DNA of 64,000 nucleotides from Gnetum montanum (taxonomy: Eukaryota > Streptophyta > Gnetopsida > Gnetales > Gnetaceae): contig MNCI01004661.1 of the NCBI GenBank assembly GCA_015680685.1, forward strand, positions 512,523 to 576,522, read 5' to 3'. Both the position numbers and the translations under genes were made by a program. Positions 9,806-19,770 of the stretch are shown piece by piece (the stretch's first letter is position 1; each line of letters starts with the position of its first letter). The notes under the pieces were generated by a model. It was not told the DNA's origin. It was given only the letters and a program-made list of their open reading frames with translations, and did not search any database.

Positions 9806-10660
9806 CCCTTCCAAAAGTGGGGATTGGACCTTATAGGCCCGATAACACCCACATCTTCCGCCGGGCATGGTTTTATCATAACAGCAACCGAATATTTCAC
9901 GAAATGGGTAGAAGCTGCGCCCCTTTGAAAAACTACTTCTAAACACGTGTGCCACTTCATCCTCGAAAACATTGTGACCCGTTTTGGCATTCCCATGATA
10001 ATCATCACTGATAATGGGCCACAATTTAGCAGTGCCGAGACCAAAATGTTTTGTGATAGTCTAGGGATCAAACATTCGTTTTCATCCCCTTACTATCCTC
10101 AGAGCAATGGGCAGGCGGAAGTGACAAATAAGACAATCATCACAATACTCAAAAAGATGCTTGCCCAAAGTAAACGAAGATGGCACAAACAACTGGTGTA
10201 TGCATTGTGGGCATACCGTACTACACACTAGACCTCGACAGGTAAAACACCGTATAGTCTTGTTTACGGTTCAGAAGCTGTATTACCTTTGGAATTACAG
10301 GAACCATCTCTAAGGATCACGCTTTGCGGACTCCTCGACGACGAGCAAAACAATGATCTACGCATCATTGACCTGGACTCAGTGGAGGAGGCGCGCGTAC
10401 GCGCACTCGATCAGATCGAATGGTACCAAAAACAACAGCGGCAACGACATTGGCATGACGTTCGTAAGCGCCCCATCAAAGAAGGAGACCTCGTGCTTAA
10501 GGCTGTTCGAGAACACCCAGATAAATTCTCAGACGGAAAAGAAGGGCCTTACTTCGTCATCAAAGCATTCGACAACGGAGCTTTCAAGCTAGCTGACATG
10601 GACGGAAAAGAATTTGCAAATCCAACCAATCACCTGTTCCTGAAACCGTGTTACACATAA
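9806..10660 (+). pseudogene. Integrase core and C-terminus with in-frame nonsense codons
   Basis: The pol frame continues past TGA 9803 with WGLDLIGPI, ITDNGPQF and SNGQAEVTNK, supplying the D, D and E of the catalytic triad. Further stops occur at 9926-9928 (TGA) and 10229-10231 (TAG); the frame then runs open to TAA at 10658, through the C-terminal GPYFVIKAF and LADMDGKEF motifs. There are no frameshifts. Three stops in about 290 codons make the copy non-autonomous. Confidence 0.85.
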
Positions 10661-10667
10661 ATTTGAG

Positions 10668-10990
10668 CTCAGGTACGTGTTAGTCCTGGAATCATGACTA
10701 TAAACTGATACCACAGATAAGTCCTGGATTATGACTATAAACTGATACCACATAACAGTCTTGGGTTACGACTTAAAACTAACACCACCATTGTCCTGGT
10801 ATTATGACAATAAACTGATACCCCATAGAGTCCGCTAAGACTATAAACTAGCCTGCCTCTGCATGGTTCGCTAAGACTCGAAACTGGCAACGTACCGTCC
10901 GCCACGACGCTAAACGGGCAATGTCCAACGGGCTACGACATAAAACTAACCCATGATAGTCCGTCAAGACTGTAAACTGGCACGTTCGTC
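10668..10990. repeat. TAAACT-core tandem repeat array 3 (3' untranslated region)
   Basis: Seven to eight units of 35-45 bp of the form GTCCTGGATTATGACTATAAACTGATACCA begin right after the pol stop, drifting to GTCCGCTAAGACTATAAACTGGCA downstream. They share the ATGAC/AAGAC-(4 nt)-AAACT layout with the array at 1855-2115. Such 3' UTR tandem arrays are known in Tat/Ogre elements. Confidence 0.75.
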
Positions 10991-11996
10991 TCTGACCCTT
11001 CACTCCACAGTCATATTCATTCGTTAGAATCATTGCACCCCTCATCGGCACAGAATCTCATTAACATCGTCGACATTCGCACTCAATGCTCAGAGTCGCC
11101 CCCAATATTTTTGTTCATCTGCAGCTGTTTAAATCTAAACTCATTTATTCACTCATGGTTTTCTTGTCTCCCTGGAGTTATGTTTGCAGGATGACGCTCA
11201 GAGGTGTTCGTAAGAGAGTGCATTTCATCATAGGCAGCAAGATGAAGCAACGTCCATTAATCCACCTGGCAAGACTGAATCAAATTGTTAACCCGTACAT
11301 TCCCATTCCTCGAAAATTCACCATCTGTTCACCAAACCATTACACACTGTAAAACATTACAGCAGTCGCAACACACAAAACACAATAGTCGTACATGAGT
11401 ACAGGAACAATCTTCGCAAAAAAAAAAAAAAAAAAAAAAAACGAGACCATTGGCGCTTCCCATATAAGCCTCTAGGCGGGAAGGCAGTTGTCTCAAAACT
11501 AAGTACTCATGTCCCAAAACGGTTAAGAAATATCCAGTTGCATGGCTTTGGCTACCCGTCAACAGGCCCCCCTTAAACATTAAACACGGGCCCTGTTCCT
11601 TCAAAGAATGCAAAACATCACCCTGTGGCTTTGGCATGGACAACAAGACCTCTTGAACACTAAACAAGAGCAATGTTCCACCAAAGGACGCACATCGCGT
11701 GTCTGAATTCCGAGTCTGCCAAAGAATGGCTACCGACAAGGACCGGCACGCCGCACACCTAAACATCCCATTTCCCCAGCATAACCCCCCGGGCAGTCAC
11801 CAATCTACACCATCCCTTCTCTCCTACCAACTACCAATCTCACCTGTTTCAATCCCATACACTACTGAACACGGTACGATGACGTCTAGTCAAGTGGCAA
11901 GGGACAAAGCTTTTATCAAGTTGCTTGTGGTGTTTTGCGCTTCTTTGTCAACGCTTCTCGGGTCGATTCCTCCAAGCGTCAACAAAGAGGGGCCAA
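10991..11996 (+). other. 3' non-coding region of element 1
   Basis: No credible gene. It contains a 23-A run near 11418-11440 and a pair of diverged ~75-bp repeats near 11570-11690 (TTAAACATTAAACACGGGCC versus TTGAACACTAAACAAGAGCA). A purine stretch AAAGAGGGG near 11986 followed by CCAATG could be the polypurine tract and LTR start, but this is uncertain. Confidence 0.4.
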
Positions 11997-12127
11997 TGAA
12001 ACACCACAAAAATTTCGAGTTTGGCATTTGTCCGACAAGAAGCAGATCCCCCGTTGGCTACATTTGGAGTCACACATGGCAAATGTTGCGGATCGAAACA
12101 CTTGGTTTTGTTTTTACCAAGTGTTGC

Positions 12128-12372
12128 GCCAGCGTCTACGCCCAGCGTCTGCGCCCAGCGTATACGCCCGACGCCCAACATACATGACTCAGCAGGTGCA
12201 ACAGGAGCAAGAATTGAAGCAAGTCGATGCCAGCATTCATCAGCGTATACGCTGGGCGTATACGCCAGCATTCATCAGCGTATACGCCAACATCCATCCA
12301 AGTTCACGCCCAGCAAGTCCAGCGTATACGCTGGCCTGATGTAGCGTATACGCCCAGCGTATACCGTGTTTC
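12128..12372. repeat. GCGTATACGC iteron array in the LTR, upstream of TATA
   Basis: Repeated AGCGTATACGC, GGGCGTATACGCC and CAGCGTATACG words fill the 250 bp before the TATA box. The perfect palindrome GCGTATACGC is the same core as in intron 1 of the antisense gene (5994-6600), although surrounding spacers differ. Confidence 0.8.
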
Positions 12373-12439
12373 TAAAATGTACACGCCCGGTTAACACGCC
12401 ATGTGTCTCCCAACCCGATTTTCCCGGTAACCCTTCCCC

Positions 12440-12446
12440 TATAAAA
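12440..12446 (+). promoter_or_regulatory. LTR TATA box of element 1
   Basis: TATAAAA lies in CTTCCCCTATAAAAGCCCAG, in the orientation of the element's own genes and just downstream of the iteron array. The U3/R boundary would be about 30 bp further on. Confidence 0.65.
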
Positions 12447-12689
12447 GCCCAGTTTTCTGCGTTTTGAAGGTGGGCAAAAATTTACTAGAGCAGACCGAGA
12501 GCAATTACGCTGTAAAACCAGAGCTTGAGACCCTCATACGCTGGAAGTCCTGTACGCTGAGCACAGTCTCTACGCTCCGCCTACCATGCGAACCAGCCGC
12601 CTCCCTGCACCCACCGGGGCTTTACGTCCGCCTTGTGTACACGCACAACTACGTTAAGACCGGTACCTCGAAAACTATGTTCTTACAGC

Positions 12690-13070
12690 GTCATTGTTAC
12701 AGTTTACATTCTGTTTACGCTCACATTGTTTACGTTGTTTACATTTTTCTACGCTGTTTAAACTTGTTTACGCTCGCTTACGCTTAGGCTGCACTTACAC
12801 TTTACGCTGCCTACGCTCTGTTTAGGCTGTTTACGCTTTACGCCCTGTTTAAACCCTGTTTACGCTTTACGCTCTGTTTACGCTGTCTGCGCCCTGTTTA
12901 CACTTTACGCTGTAAACCCCCTGTTTACGCTTTACGCTGTCTACGCCCTGTTCACACTGTTTACGCCGTATACGCCTCGTCTACGCTGTTACGCTGTCCA
13001 CACTTTGTTTACGCCCTGTTTTCACTATCCGTTCCGTTTTACGCCTGTTACACAGTTTACGTATAACCCA
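12690..13070. repeat. TTTACGC/TACGCTGT short-word array downstream of the LTR TATA
   Basis: Irregular repeats of CTGTTTACGC, TTTACGCTGT and TACGCCCTG, periods roughly 10-25 bp, occupy the probable R/U5 region. They share the TACGC word with the upstream iterons and with intron 1 of the antisense gene. Confidence 0.7.
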
Positions 13071-13266
13071 ACGTATAACACTTCGGTGGCACTCGGAGAA
13101 ATCCTTGTCTGATCCGCGTGCGGACCACCCAAGGTACCCTACCTTCGTGCATTCCAGCTCGCCCTCAGGCGAAGGTAGGGTCATCTGTGCCCGTCCTGCG
13201 ATCCCGCGGTCTCTGTTTTTCCTTCCAGCCGGGGACTGACGATTTCGGGCAGTACGGTACCCAACA

Positions 13267-14110
13267 TAAGGGTAAGGAAAAAGTTGCAATAGCAGAACAA
13301 GTTGTAGACTCTGACACCGAGGAGGATGATGGATGTGGCATATGCCAATATGAACATCCTAATGGATGTTGTCCTGTGGTGTCTCACCTTCAAGAGTCTC
13401 GGGTCTATGCGTTGAACCCTCATTTGGCGCAGAGGTAGACACCCTGAAGGTTACCTTATCCACAAGGCAACCCCAGGCAATTCCACCACCAGTAGCAAGG
13501 ATATTATCCAAGTGGAATGCCTCTACAACTATATGAATATTTCCAATAGTGGCAGCAACCACAAGCATGGGGGATGCCACCTCCAAGGCAACAGTACCCT
13601 TACAAGTAGCCAGATCCTTATGGGTACTATGTTTAGCAGCTTGTCTCTCCTAGAGAGTCTTCCAGTCATGCGGCCTTTCCAAGTTACTACCACCCCCATG
13701 AATATTTTAGACATCCATCTCCATCACCCAGGGGGACAAATCCACACCTCTTCTACCCTTCGTCACCTTCTTCTGCCACTCCTCCACATCATCCCTCTTA
13801 GTTGTCACATGTTCCATCCATGCAGGGAGAAATATCGCCATAGCCACAACAACGAAATGCTACAAGGGCTGTGAATTTACAACTGGCACCTAGGCCAAGT
13901 GGAGCAGAACCCAAACCACACAAACGTCCTTTCTTCTAGCCTAATAATCTGAACACACCCTCACCTACACCTGTGGCCAGTGCCTCCGAACCTACCAATG
14001 CCTCTACCATCATACCGCCCAAGTAGTCCTCCACTCCGCCACAATCCAACGTCCAGATGGTCATGTTCACACATGCCATGACCAACTGGATCAAAGCAGG
14101 ATCTCTTTCC
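13267..14110 (+). pseudogene. Gag C-terminal fragment (zinc-knuckle-like)
   Basis: CGICQYEHPNGCCP is a compact CCHC-type knuckle. Downstream, to about 13874, DNA closely matches the gag region of element B on the minus strand near 49150-49630, including the NISNSGSNHKHG segment. The remainder to 14110 is interrupted by stops. Nucleocapsid role by family; not functional here. Confidence 0.6.
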
Positions 14111-14116
14111 TAGAAA

Positions 14117-14443
14117 TTGATAGATTCAGGAAGCCCCCTCATATATCTTCAGGTGGCTGGGAATGAGCCGTGCAAAGATCTTCTGGACTTAGGATCAGGG
14201 GTTAATTTAATCTCTCATGACATGTACAAGAATTGGAACCTGTCCCTGCTAAATAAGAGCAACATTCAGCTCGAGTTAGCAGACCAATCCATCACCATTC
14301 CTTTGGGTTTGGTGGAGGACACTGTGACCACCATCTATGGGTGGTCCTACCCTACTGACTTCCTAGTCATCCACGTGGAAAACTGTAAGGGAAACTTCCC
14401 AATCATCATGGAAAGAGCCTGGCTAAGCATGGTGGATGCATGA
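14117..14443 (+). pseudogene. Aspartic protease of element 2
   Basis: LLDLGSGVNLISHDMYKNW matches the retropepsin active-site region (D-L-G-S-G), and NFPIIMERAWL matches the ILG-x-PWL region with changes. A stop follows at 14441. The equivalent in element B (minus strand, about 48560-48900) has lost the motif glycine. Confidence 0.7.
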
Positions 14444-16320
14444 CTGGAACTCTGAGAGCTATCCCTAGAAATTTCAAAGGAAAATCCTTTCGGGAAGATC
14501 GAGAAGAAAATAGTTCCATGCATCGTGTACAGTGACTCGGAGTGCAACTGTGTGCAGTAGTCATGGTCCGCTAAGCAACCATCCATTCAAGCATACAGTC
14601 GGTGTATTGAGGAATCACCAATTCAAGAGTGCCTGTACGCAGCAACCACTAACCAAGAAGGCACCCAGTGGCTGACAGCTGATCCTGCTAGGAACACAAT
14701 ATGCATGGAACCATTTGAGGGGCTAGTGCAAGCCTACATTAATAGCATAGATGTGATGGAGGGGATTCATCAATAGACCTCCATCGTTGATGACTTTGAT
14801 GACTGGGGAAACCTAGAGATCCCCGAGAGCTTCAAGCAAGAGCCCCTTGAGCTAAAATCCCTACCGGCTCACTTAGAGTATGCATTCTTGCAAAATGGTA
14901 AGTCGGTCATTATCAATGCTGCCCTTGCTCTTGAACAGAAACAGAAGTTGCTGGTGATGGTAAACAAATAGGTTGCTACATTCGCGTGGTCCTATCCTAA
15001 GCTGACTGGCGTTGATCCTAGGATCTGCTAGCACCAGATCTACCTTGAGCCTTCCATGAAGCCACGGCGACAGCCACAAAGATGGTTGAATCCCAAGTTG
15101 AAGCAAGTAGTAAAGGATGAGTCGAACAACTGCTTAAGGCAGGATTCATTTATTCTATCATCAATAGTGAATGGGTTAGCCCACTCATTATCGTACCCAA
15201 GAAAGATGGCAAGTGGAGGGTCTGTATCAATTTCCAGTTGCTCAACATGGAAACTTTCAAGGACCACTTTCCGCCTCCATTTGTGGACTAGGTGTTGGAC
15301 AAAATCATAGGACACTAATATTACAGCTTTTTGGATGGTTATAGTGGTTATAACAAGATCCAAATCACACCAGAGGACCAGGCCAAAACTACTTTCATGA
15401 GTCCATGGGGGACTTTTGCATATAAGAATATGCCCTTTGGCCTGTGCAACGTGCCTGCGATGTTCCAATGCCTTGTCCAGAGCATCTTCCAGCAACAAAT
15501 CTGCAATGGTGTGGAAGTCTTCATGGATGACTTCTCCACCTATGGTGCCATGTTCGAGCAAGCGTTGGATCGCCTAGAGCAAGTTTTAAAGAGGTGTGTA
15601 GACACAAATCTACGACTCAATTGGCAAAAGAGCCATCTGATGGTCCAAGAGGGCATAGTGTTGGGGCATCTCATTTCATCAACAGGGATCAGCGTAGACC
15701 CTGAAAAGATCAGGGTCATCCAAGGAATTACCCATCAACTAACTATTGTAAAAAATGTGCGGTCATTCCTTGGACACACTGGTTACTACTAGTGCTTCAT
15801 TGAACACTTCTCAAAGATTGCCCGACCATTGGTAGAGCTTACAAAGAAGGACACTTCGTTTGTCTAGACCAAGAAATGAGAGTCTGCATTCCAAGAGCTG
15901 AAATAGAAACTTGTAGAAGCTCCAATTCTACGGGCACTTGATTGGTCCAGACCCTTTGATATCATGACAGATGCCTCCAACTATGCTTTGGGAGCCATGC
16001 TTACACAGTGTGATGATCAGAAACGTCCATATTATATCCACTATGCAAGTTGTAGCATTGTGGGTGCATAACTGAACTATACCACCACCGAGAAAGAATT
16101 GATGATGGTTGTGTTCACATTAGATAAATTCTAGCACTATGTGCTAGGATACGAGGTGTTTGTGCACACAGACCATAGTGCTATCCGGTTCCTGATGAAC
16201 AAACCAACGATGAGCCCCTGCATAATCCAGTGGCTAGTGATTTTTCAGGAGTTTGATTTGACCATGGTAGACAAAAAGGGGTCCGAGAATGTGGTTGCTG
16301 ACCATTTGTCTTGGTTATGA
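14444..16320 (+). pseudogene. Reverse transcriptase and RNase H of element 2
   Basis: A linker with the pre-RT motif FAWSYPKLTGVDPRIC leads to RT motifs IIVPKKDGKWRVCI, FLDGYSGYNKIQITPEDQ, MPFGLCNVPAMFQ and VFMDDFSTYG. RNase H motifs DIMTDASNYALGAML, LNYTTTEKEL and VHTDHSAIRFLMNK follow. Several stops interrupt it, for example in the QHQIYLE, DQVLDKI and AQLNYTT contexts where element B or the family has glutamine. One frameshift lies near 15120. Confidence 0.85.
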
Positions 16321-16519
16321 TGGGATAATGCAGAAGTGGAGGAGCCCCTATCCGAACAGTTTCCAGATGAAATCCTCTTCACAGGCGCCGTGGATCCTCA
16401 AGCACCCAAGGGCTCTCCTTGGTTCAACCGCATCTTCACCTACCTTACAACACAGGAGCTGTCTAAAGAATGGAACCATTGGTAGAAATAGCAGTTTCTC
16501 CATAAAGCCAAGCATTTCA

Positions 16520-17700
16520 TGGAAATCAACGGCCACCTCTACAAGGTGTGCGTAGATGGCTTGGTTCGATGATGTGTCCCTGATGTTGATACACTGCTCG
16601 TCCTACAAGATGCTCACGAGGGTCCTTGTGGGGGCCACTATGCTGGACGTAGAACGGCCATTAAAATCCTGCTTGCGGGGTATTATTGGCCTACACTTTT
16701 TAGGGATGTAGAATGGTTCGCCCACTCTTATGAACGATGCCAATAAGATGGTGGGATGACGGCCTGGTTGGAGGAACCTCAATAGTGGATTCAGCCACTA
16801 GAGCCCTTCGACATCTGGGGGATCAACTTCATGGGACCCATCACCCCCTTGTCAAAAGGAAAGGCATACATCATCATGGCGGTGGACTACTGTACAAAGT
16901 GGGCAGAAGTGGCAGATGTCATCGACTGTTCTTCCAACACCGTCGCACGATTTGTCCAGCAACAAATCGTTACCAGGTTTGGAGTGCCTCGTGCACTCAT
17001 TTGTGATAATGGAACACACTTCACAGGGGTTACTTTTTGAAAGCTCATGCAACGCTTAGGGGTAATACACAAATTTACAACACCTTATCACCCCCAAACC
17101 AATGGGTAGGCTGAAGTCACAAATAGGGAAATTACCAAGATCCTTACATGAACAATTAGCAAATATAGGAGGGATTGGAGCACCAAGCTCAACGATGCCC
17201 TATGGGCCTATCGCTCCACGTGGAAACTTCATGTAGGGTACTCTCCCTATGAGTTAGTGTACGGTAAGTTGCCAACACTTCCAATCCAAGAAGAACTTTG
17301 GACACTATCCATTGCCTGTGAACTCAACCTTGACCTACCACTAGCACAACAAGAACTTTAATCAATTTAAGTGTGCTAGATGAGAACTGACTAGTGGCCC
17401 TCTTTTTCAATGAAACCCACAAGGCCTATAACAAGAGATGACATGATCTTAGTATCTGAAAGGTCACATTTCAATGCGGAGACAAGGTATTGTATTGGAA
17501 CCCCTCACATATATCCCAACTGACAAAGTTTCATATGCTATGGGAGGGACCTTATATTGTCTTTGAAACCTTCCCATTCGGGGCCTTGCTAATCCACAAA
17601 CATGGGGATCCCACCAGAACACAATTGGTCAACCGCCAACAACTCAAACCTTTTCGTGAGCTCCACACAACCAGTATCACCGCCTCGTTATCAGTTGGTC
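16520..17700 (+). pseudogene. Integrase of element 2
   Basis: HEGPCGGHYAGRRTAIKI begins the zinc-finger region. The core shows [33 protein letters not shown] and a TNG-stop-AEVTNREI end, so the glycine/glutamine before the catalytic glutamate is now a stop. The C-terminal domain (LYWNPSHISQL, GPYIVFETFPFGAL) reaches about 17690. No chromodomain is seen, as expected for Athila. Several in-frame stops. Confidence 0.8.
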
Positions 17701-19310
17701 ATCCACACTCCATCTTTCGTGTCTCCTCCTTTCCACCTAGTTGTGGGGGAGACCTTCATCCTTGCTGATCCACTTCCCTACACCCCTTACCACTTTATCA
17801 TTTTTTTATACTTTTTTTTGTTTTCCACTTTTTTTTCCATTTTTGTTTTCCACTTCCTTGTTTTCTACTTTTTTTTTTACAATTTTTTATTTCACAATTT
17901 TTTGTTTTTCCTTTTTCATGTTCTTTTTGTCATTGTCATATGGTTTGACATGGTCGATTTTCATTACGATGAGTACTGTAATCATCTTCCTAGTTATCTG
18001 GTTTCCACCATTTCATGATTGTCCTTGGATTGCATGTCATTTTCACTTCATAAACTTGGCAGTGAGTCCATGTCATCCACCAATTCATCCTTTCACGATT
18101 TTTCTTTTGTCACGAACATGCAACCCCTCCACTTAAAAACATTTTAATGAATGTATGACTTGCGTAGTTCCTCGACTGAGAGATGACCCACTGGTTTGAA
18201 TCGGGTGTGACTTCAAGGGGAATGCTTTATTCGTTGTTCTGTTCTATTCCCTGGGTTGCTGGTGTGTCTTTATGGATTTTCTACCACTTCAAGTCTCTCT
18301 CCACAAAATTTTTTGGGTAGTTTGACCTTGCATGGTGTGGTCCTCACTGCAAAAATTCAAAAGAAAAAGAAAGAGAAAAAACTAAAAAAAAAAACACAAA
18401 CAAACAAGAACAAAAGAATAAACTAAGGATTCAAAGCACACACTTTGGTCGGATGCATGCACACATGCATGGGTCTTTGCATGGTGTGGTTTCCCCACAA
18501 AAAAAAAAAACATATCGTGGTGGGAATTCAAAGCACACCCCTTGGATCACCTCTCACGGGCCTTACGCACTAGTTATGGAACTTCCTTGGTCCCCTCTAA
18601 CTTTGTCCCATTTCACTTCCCTCTTCTCACATTTATTGGAGTGGTGGTTTTCTGTAGGGTCATTCTTATTTCCTTAGGGATGGTTGGGACTTCGTCTATC
18701 GCTGCGAGGTCACTGTTTGCGGATCGTTTTGGGTTTGATCTTAGGAAAGGTTCTACTGGGTCACTTAACCACGCTTGCACACGGGGTTTCATGTGGCTGA
18801 CACTCAGAATTCCATTCTCTTCTCTCCTTCCATTTCCACTTCTCTCTGTACTCACCTCACTACCCATTTTATGTTTTGTGTGTTCATCATGTTTTCTGTC
18901 AGTCTCCCATGCCTTGGCGGGTTCTCTTGGTTTGGAGTCTTCACTGGTGACACCTATTATTGGCACCTGGGTGCACGGACCTTGGTGTTGAGGGTATGCC
19001 GAGGCTATACTATTGCCTGCTATGGGGAGGACCCACCTGCATATTCTTGGTTTGTCGGTTAAGCCTCTAGCTGGTTGGATTTCTTGGTTGTTTGTTTTCA
19101 GTGACCCATCATTCAATTTCCTCCTCGTTTGAGTTCTTTTTGTCTCCCATTCTCCAATTTTGTCTCTTTTTCGTGCTCCAATTCCTTCCTCTTGTCTTTT
19201 GCCATGATCGGGCCTTTTCTGTGCTTCAATCGCCTCAATTTGACTTTTCGAATTTTTCATTTCGGGTGTTTTCTGGGTTGGTCAACGCTAGTCTTCGGGT
19301 GAACAGTGCT
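17701..19310 (+). other. Non-coding spacer between pol and the additional ORF
   Basis: T/C-rich sequence (long T runs 17800-17930), an A-rich tract near 18360-18420, and the 20-bp phrase ATTCAAAGCACACAC/CCC near 18430 and 18525 repeated with GCATGGTGTGG words. Open frames here are low-complexity and show no known domain; I regard them as chance. Confidence 0.55.
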
Positions 19311-19386
19311 GCATATACGAGGCCCCGTATACGTAGCCACTGCATATACGTGGCCCTGTTGATGAGGTGCCCAACCCCTATATATA
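19311..19386 (+). promoter_or_regulatory. Internal promoter of the additional ORF of element 2 (motif array + TATA)
   Basis: Three GTATACG/CATATACG words with GGCCC and GTAGCC spacers (19311-19352) sit about 30 bp before TATATATA at 19379. The layout and words match the U3 of this element's own LTR (22912-22945, TATAAATA at 23014). It is about 385 bp upstream of the additional ORF. Confidence 0.55.
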
Positions 19387-19548
19387 CCCCACTGTACTTT
19401 CCATTTTTTCATCATTTGGAGTTCAAATTGAGGGGAATTTTTGTCGTTTTTTCTACCTAACCCTTCCTGACACACCTACATTCCATTGCATGTCCGCATC
19501 AACCTATCCTTGCCCTTTTTACGCAATCAGAGGTATGCACTTAGTCGT

Positions 19549-19575
19549 GGGGGGGGGGGGGGGGGGGGGGGGGGG
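19549..19575. repeat. 27-bp poly-G run
   Basis: An uninterrupted G homopolymer, followed by TCGTGG and a TAATTAATTAATT stretch, in the leader of the additional ORF. It may be real or partly an assembly artefact. Confidence 0.9.
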
Positions 19576-19770
19576 TCGTGGTGCCCTTGTGTAATTAATT
19601 AATTAATTGTTAATTACAAAACCTTTGGCCCTAACCCCTAAATTAAAACACTTCGAGAGACTTAACGGTGTGCCTGTGCCATTAACATAACTTGGTCAAA
19701 CTGAGAAGGTATATACAGACCATTTTAGGCTACTTCTGAACGGTCTAATGGATGGTTATGTTTGTTTCAG

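Larger units (their letters stand above)
1..13266 (+). mobile_element. Tat-lineage Ty3/gypsy LTR retrotransposon (element 1), 5' end outside window
   Basis: Gag spacer, protease, RT, RNase H, a second archaeal-type RNase H and integrase occur in this order on the plus strand, followed by a repeat-rich 3' region and an LTR-like promoter region. The double RNase H (RNase H after RT, then a second domain with FDGAS, NNIAEYEGL and GDSQLVVNQ) is the known hallmark of the plant Tat lineage, which includes Ogre and Retand. Protease and RT are separated by about 5.5 kb that holds an intron-bearing gene on the minus strand. The right border is inferred at about 13266, because sequence homologous to Athila-like gag begins just after it. 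Integrase stops show this copy is dead. Confidence 0.85.
11997..13266 (+). mobile_element. Probable 3' LTR of element 1 (left border uncertain)
   Basis: Contains a palindromic iteron array, a TATA box and a transcribed-type region, then ends at CCAACA near 13266, where sequence homologous to Athila-like gag begins. No second LTR copy lies in the window, so borders cannot be confirmed by comparison. The left border is a guess based on a purine tract. Confidence 0.4.

Noticed and set aside
11329-11766. 145-codon minus-strand ORF in the 3' region of element 1
   Set aside because: Contains a poly-Phe stretch from the poly-A run and no domain; likely chance.
17602-19594. Several 90-215-codon ORFs in the post-pol spacer
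   Set aside because: Low-complexity Phe/Leu/Ser translation of T/C-rich DNA in overlapping frames on both strands, not conserved in the matching spacers of B, C or E.
19311-19600. A 5' LTR of a separate element starting near 18.5-19.6 kb
   Set aside because: R/U5 sequence does not match the LTR at 22876-23811, and elements B, C and E have the same TATA-containing block between pol and the additional ORF, so it is better read as an internal promoter.
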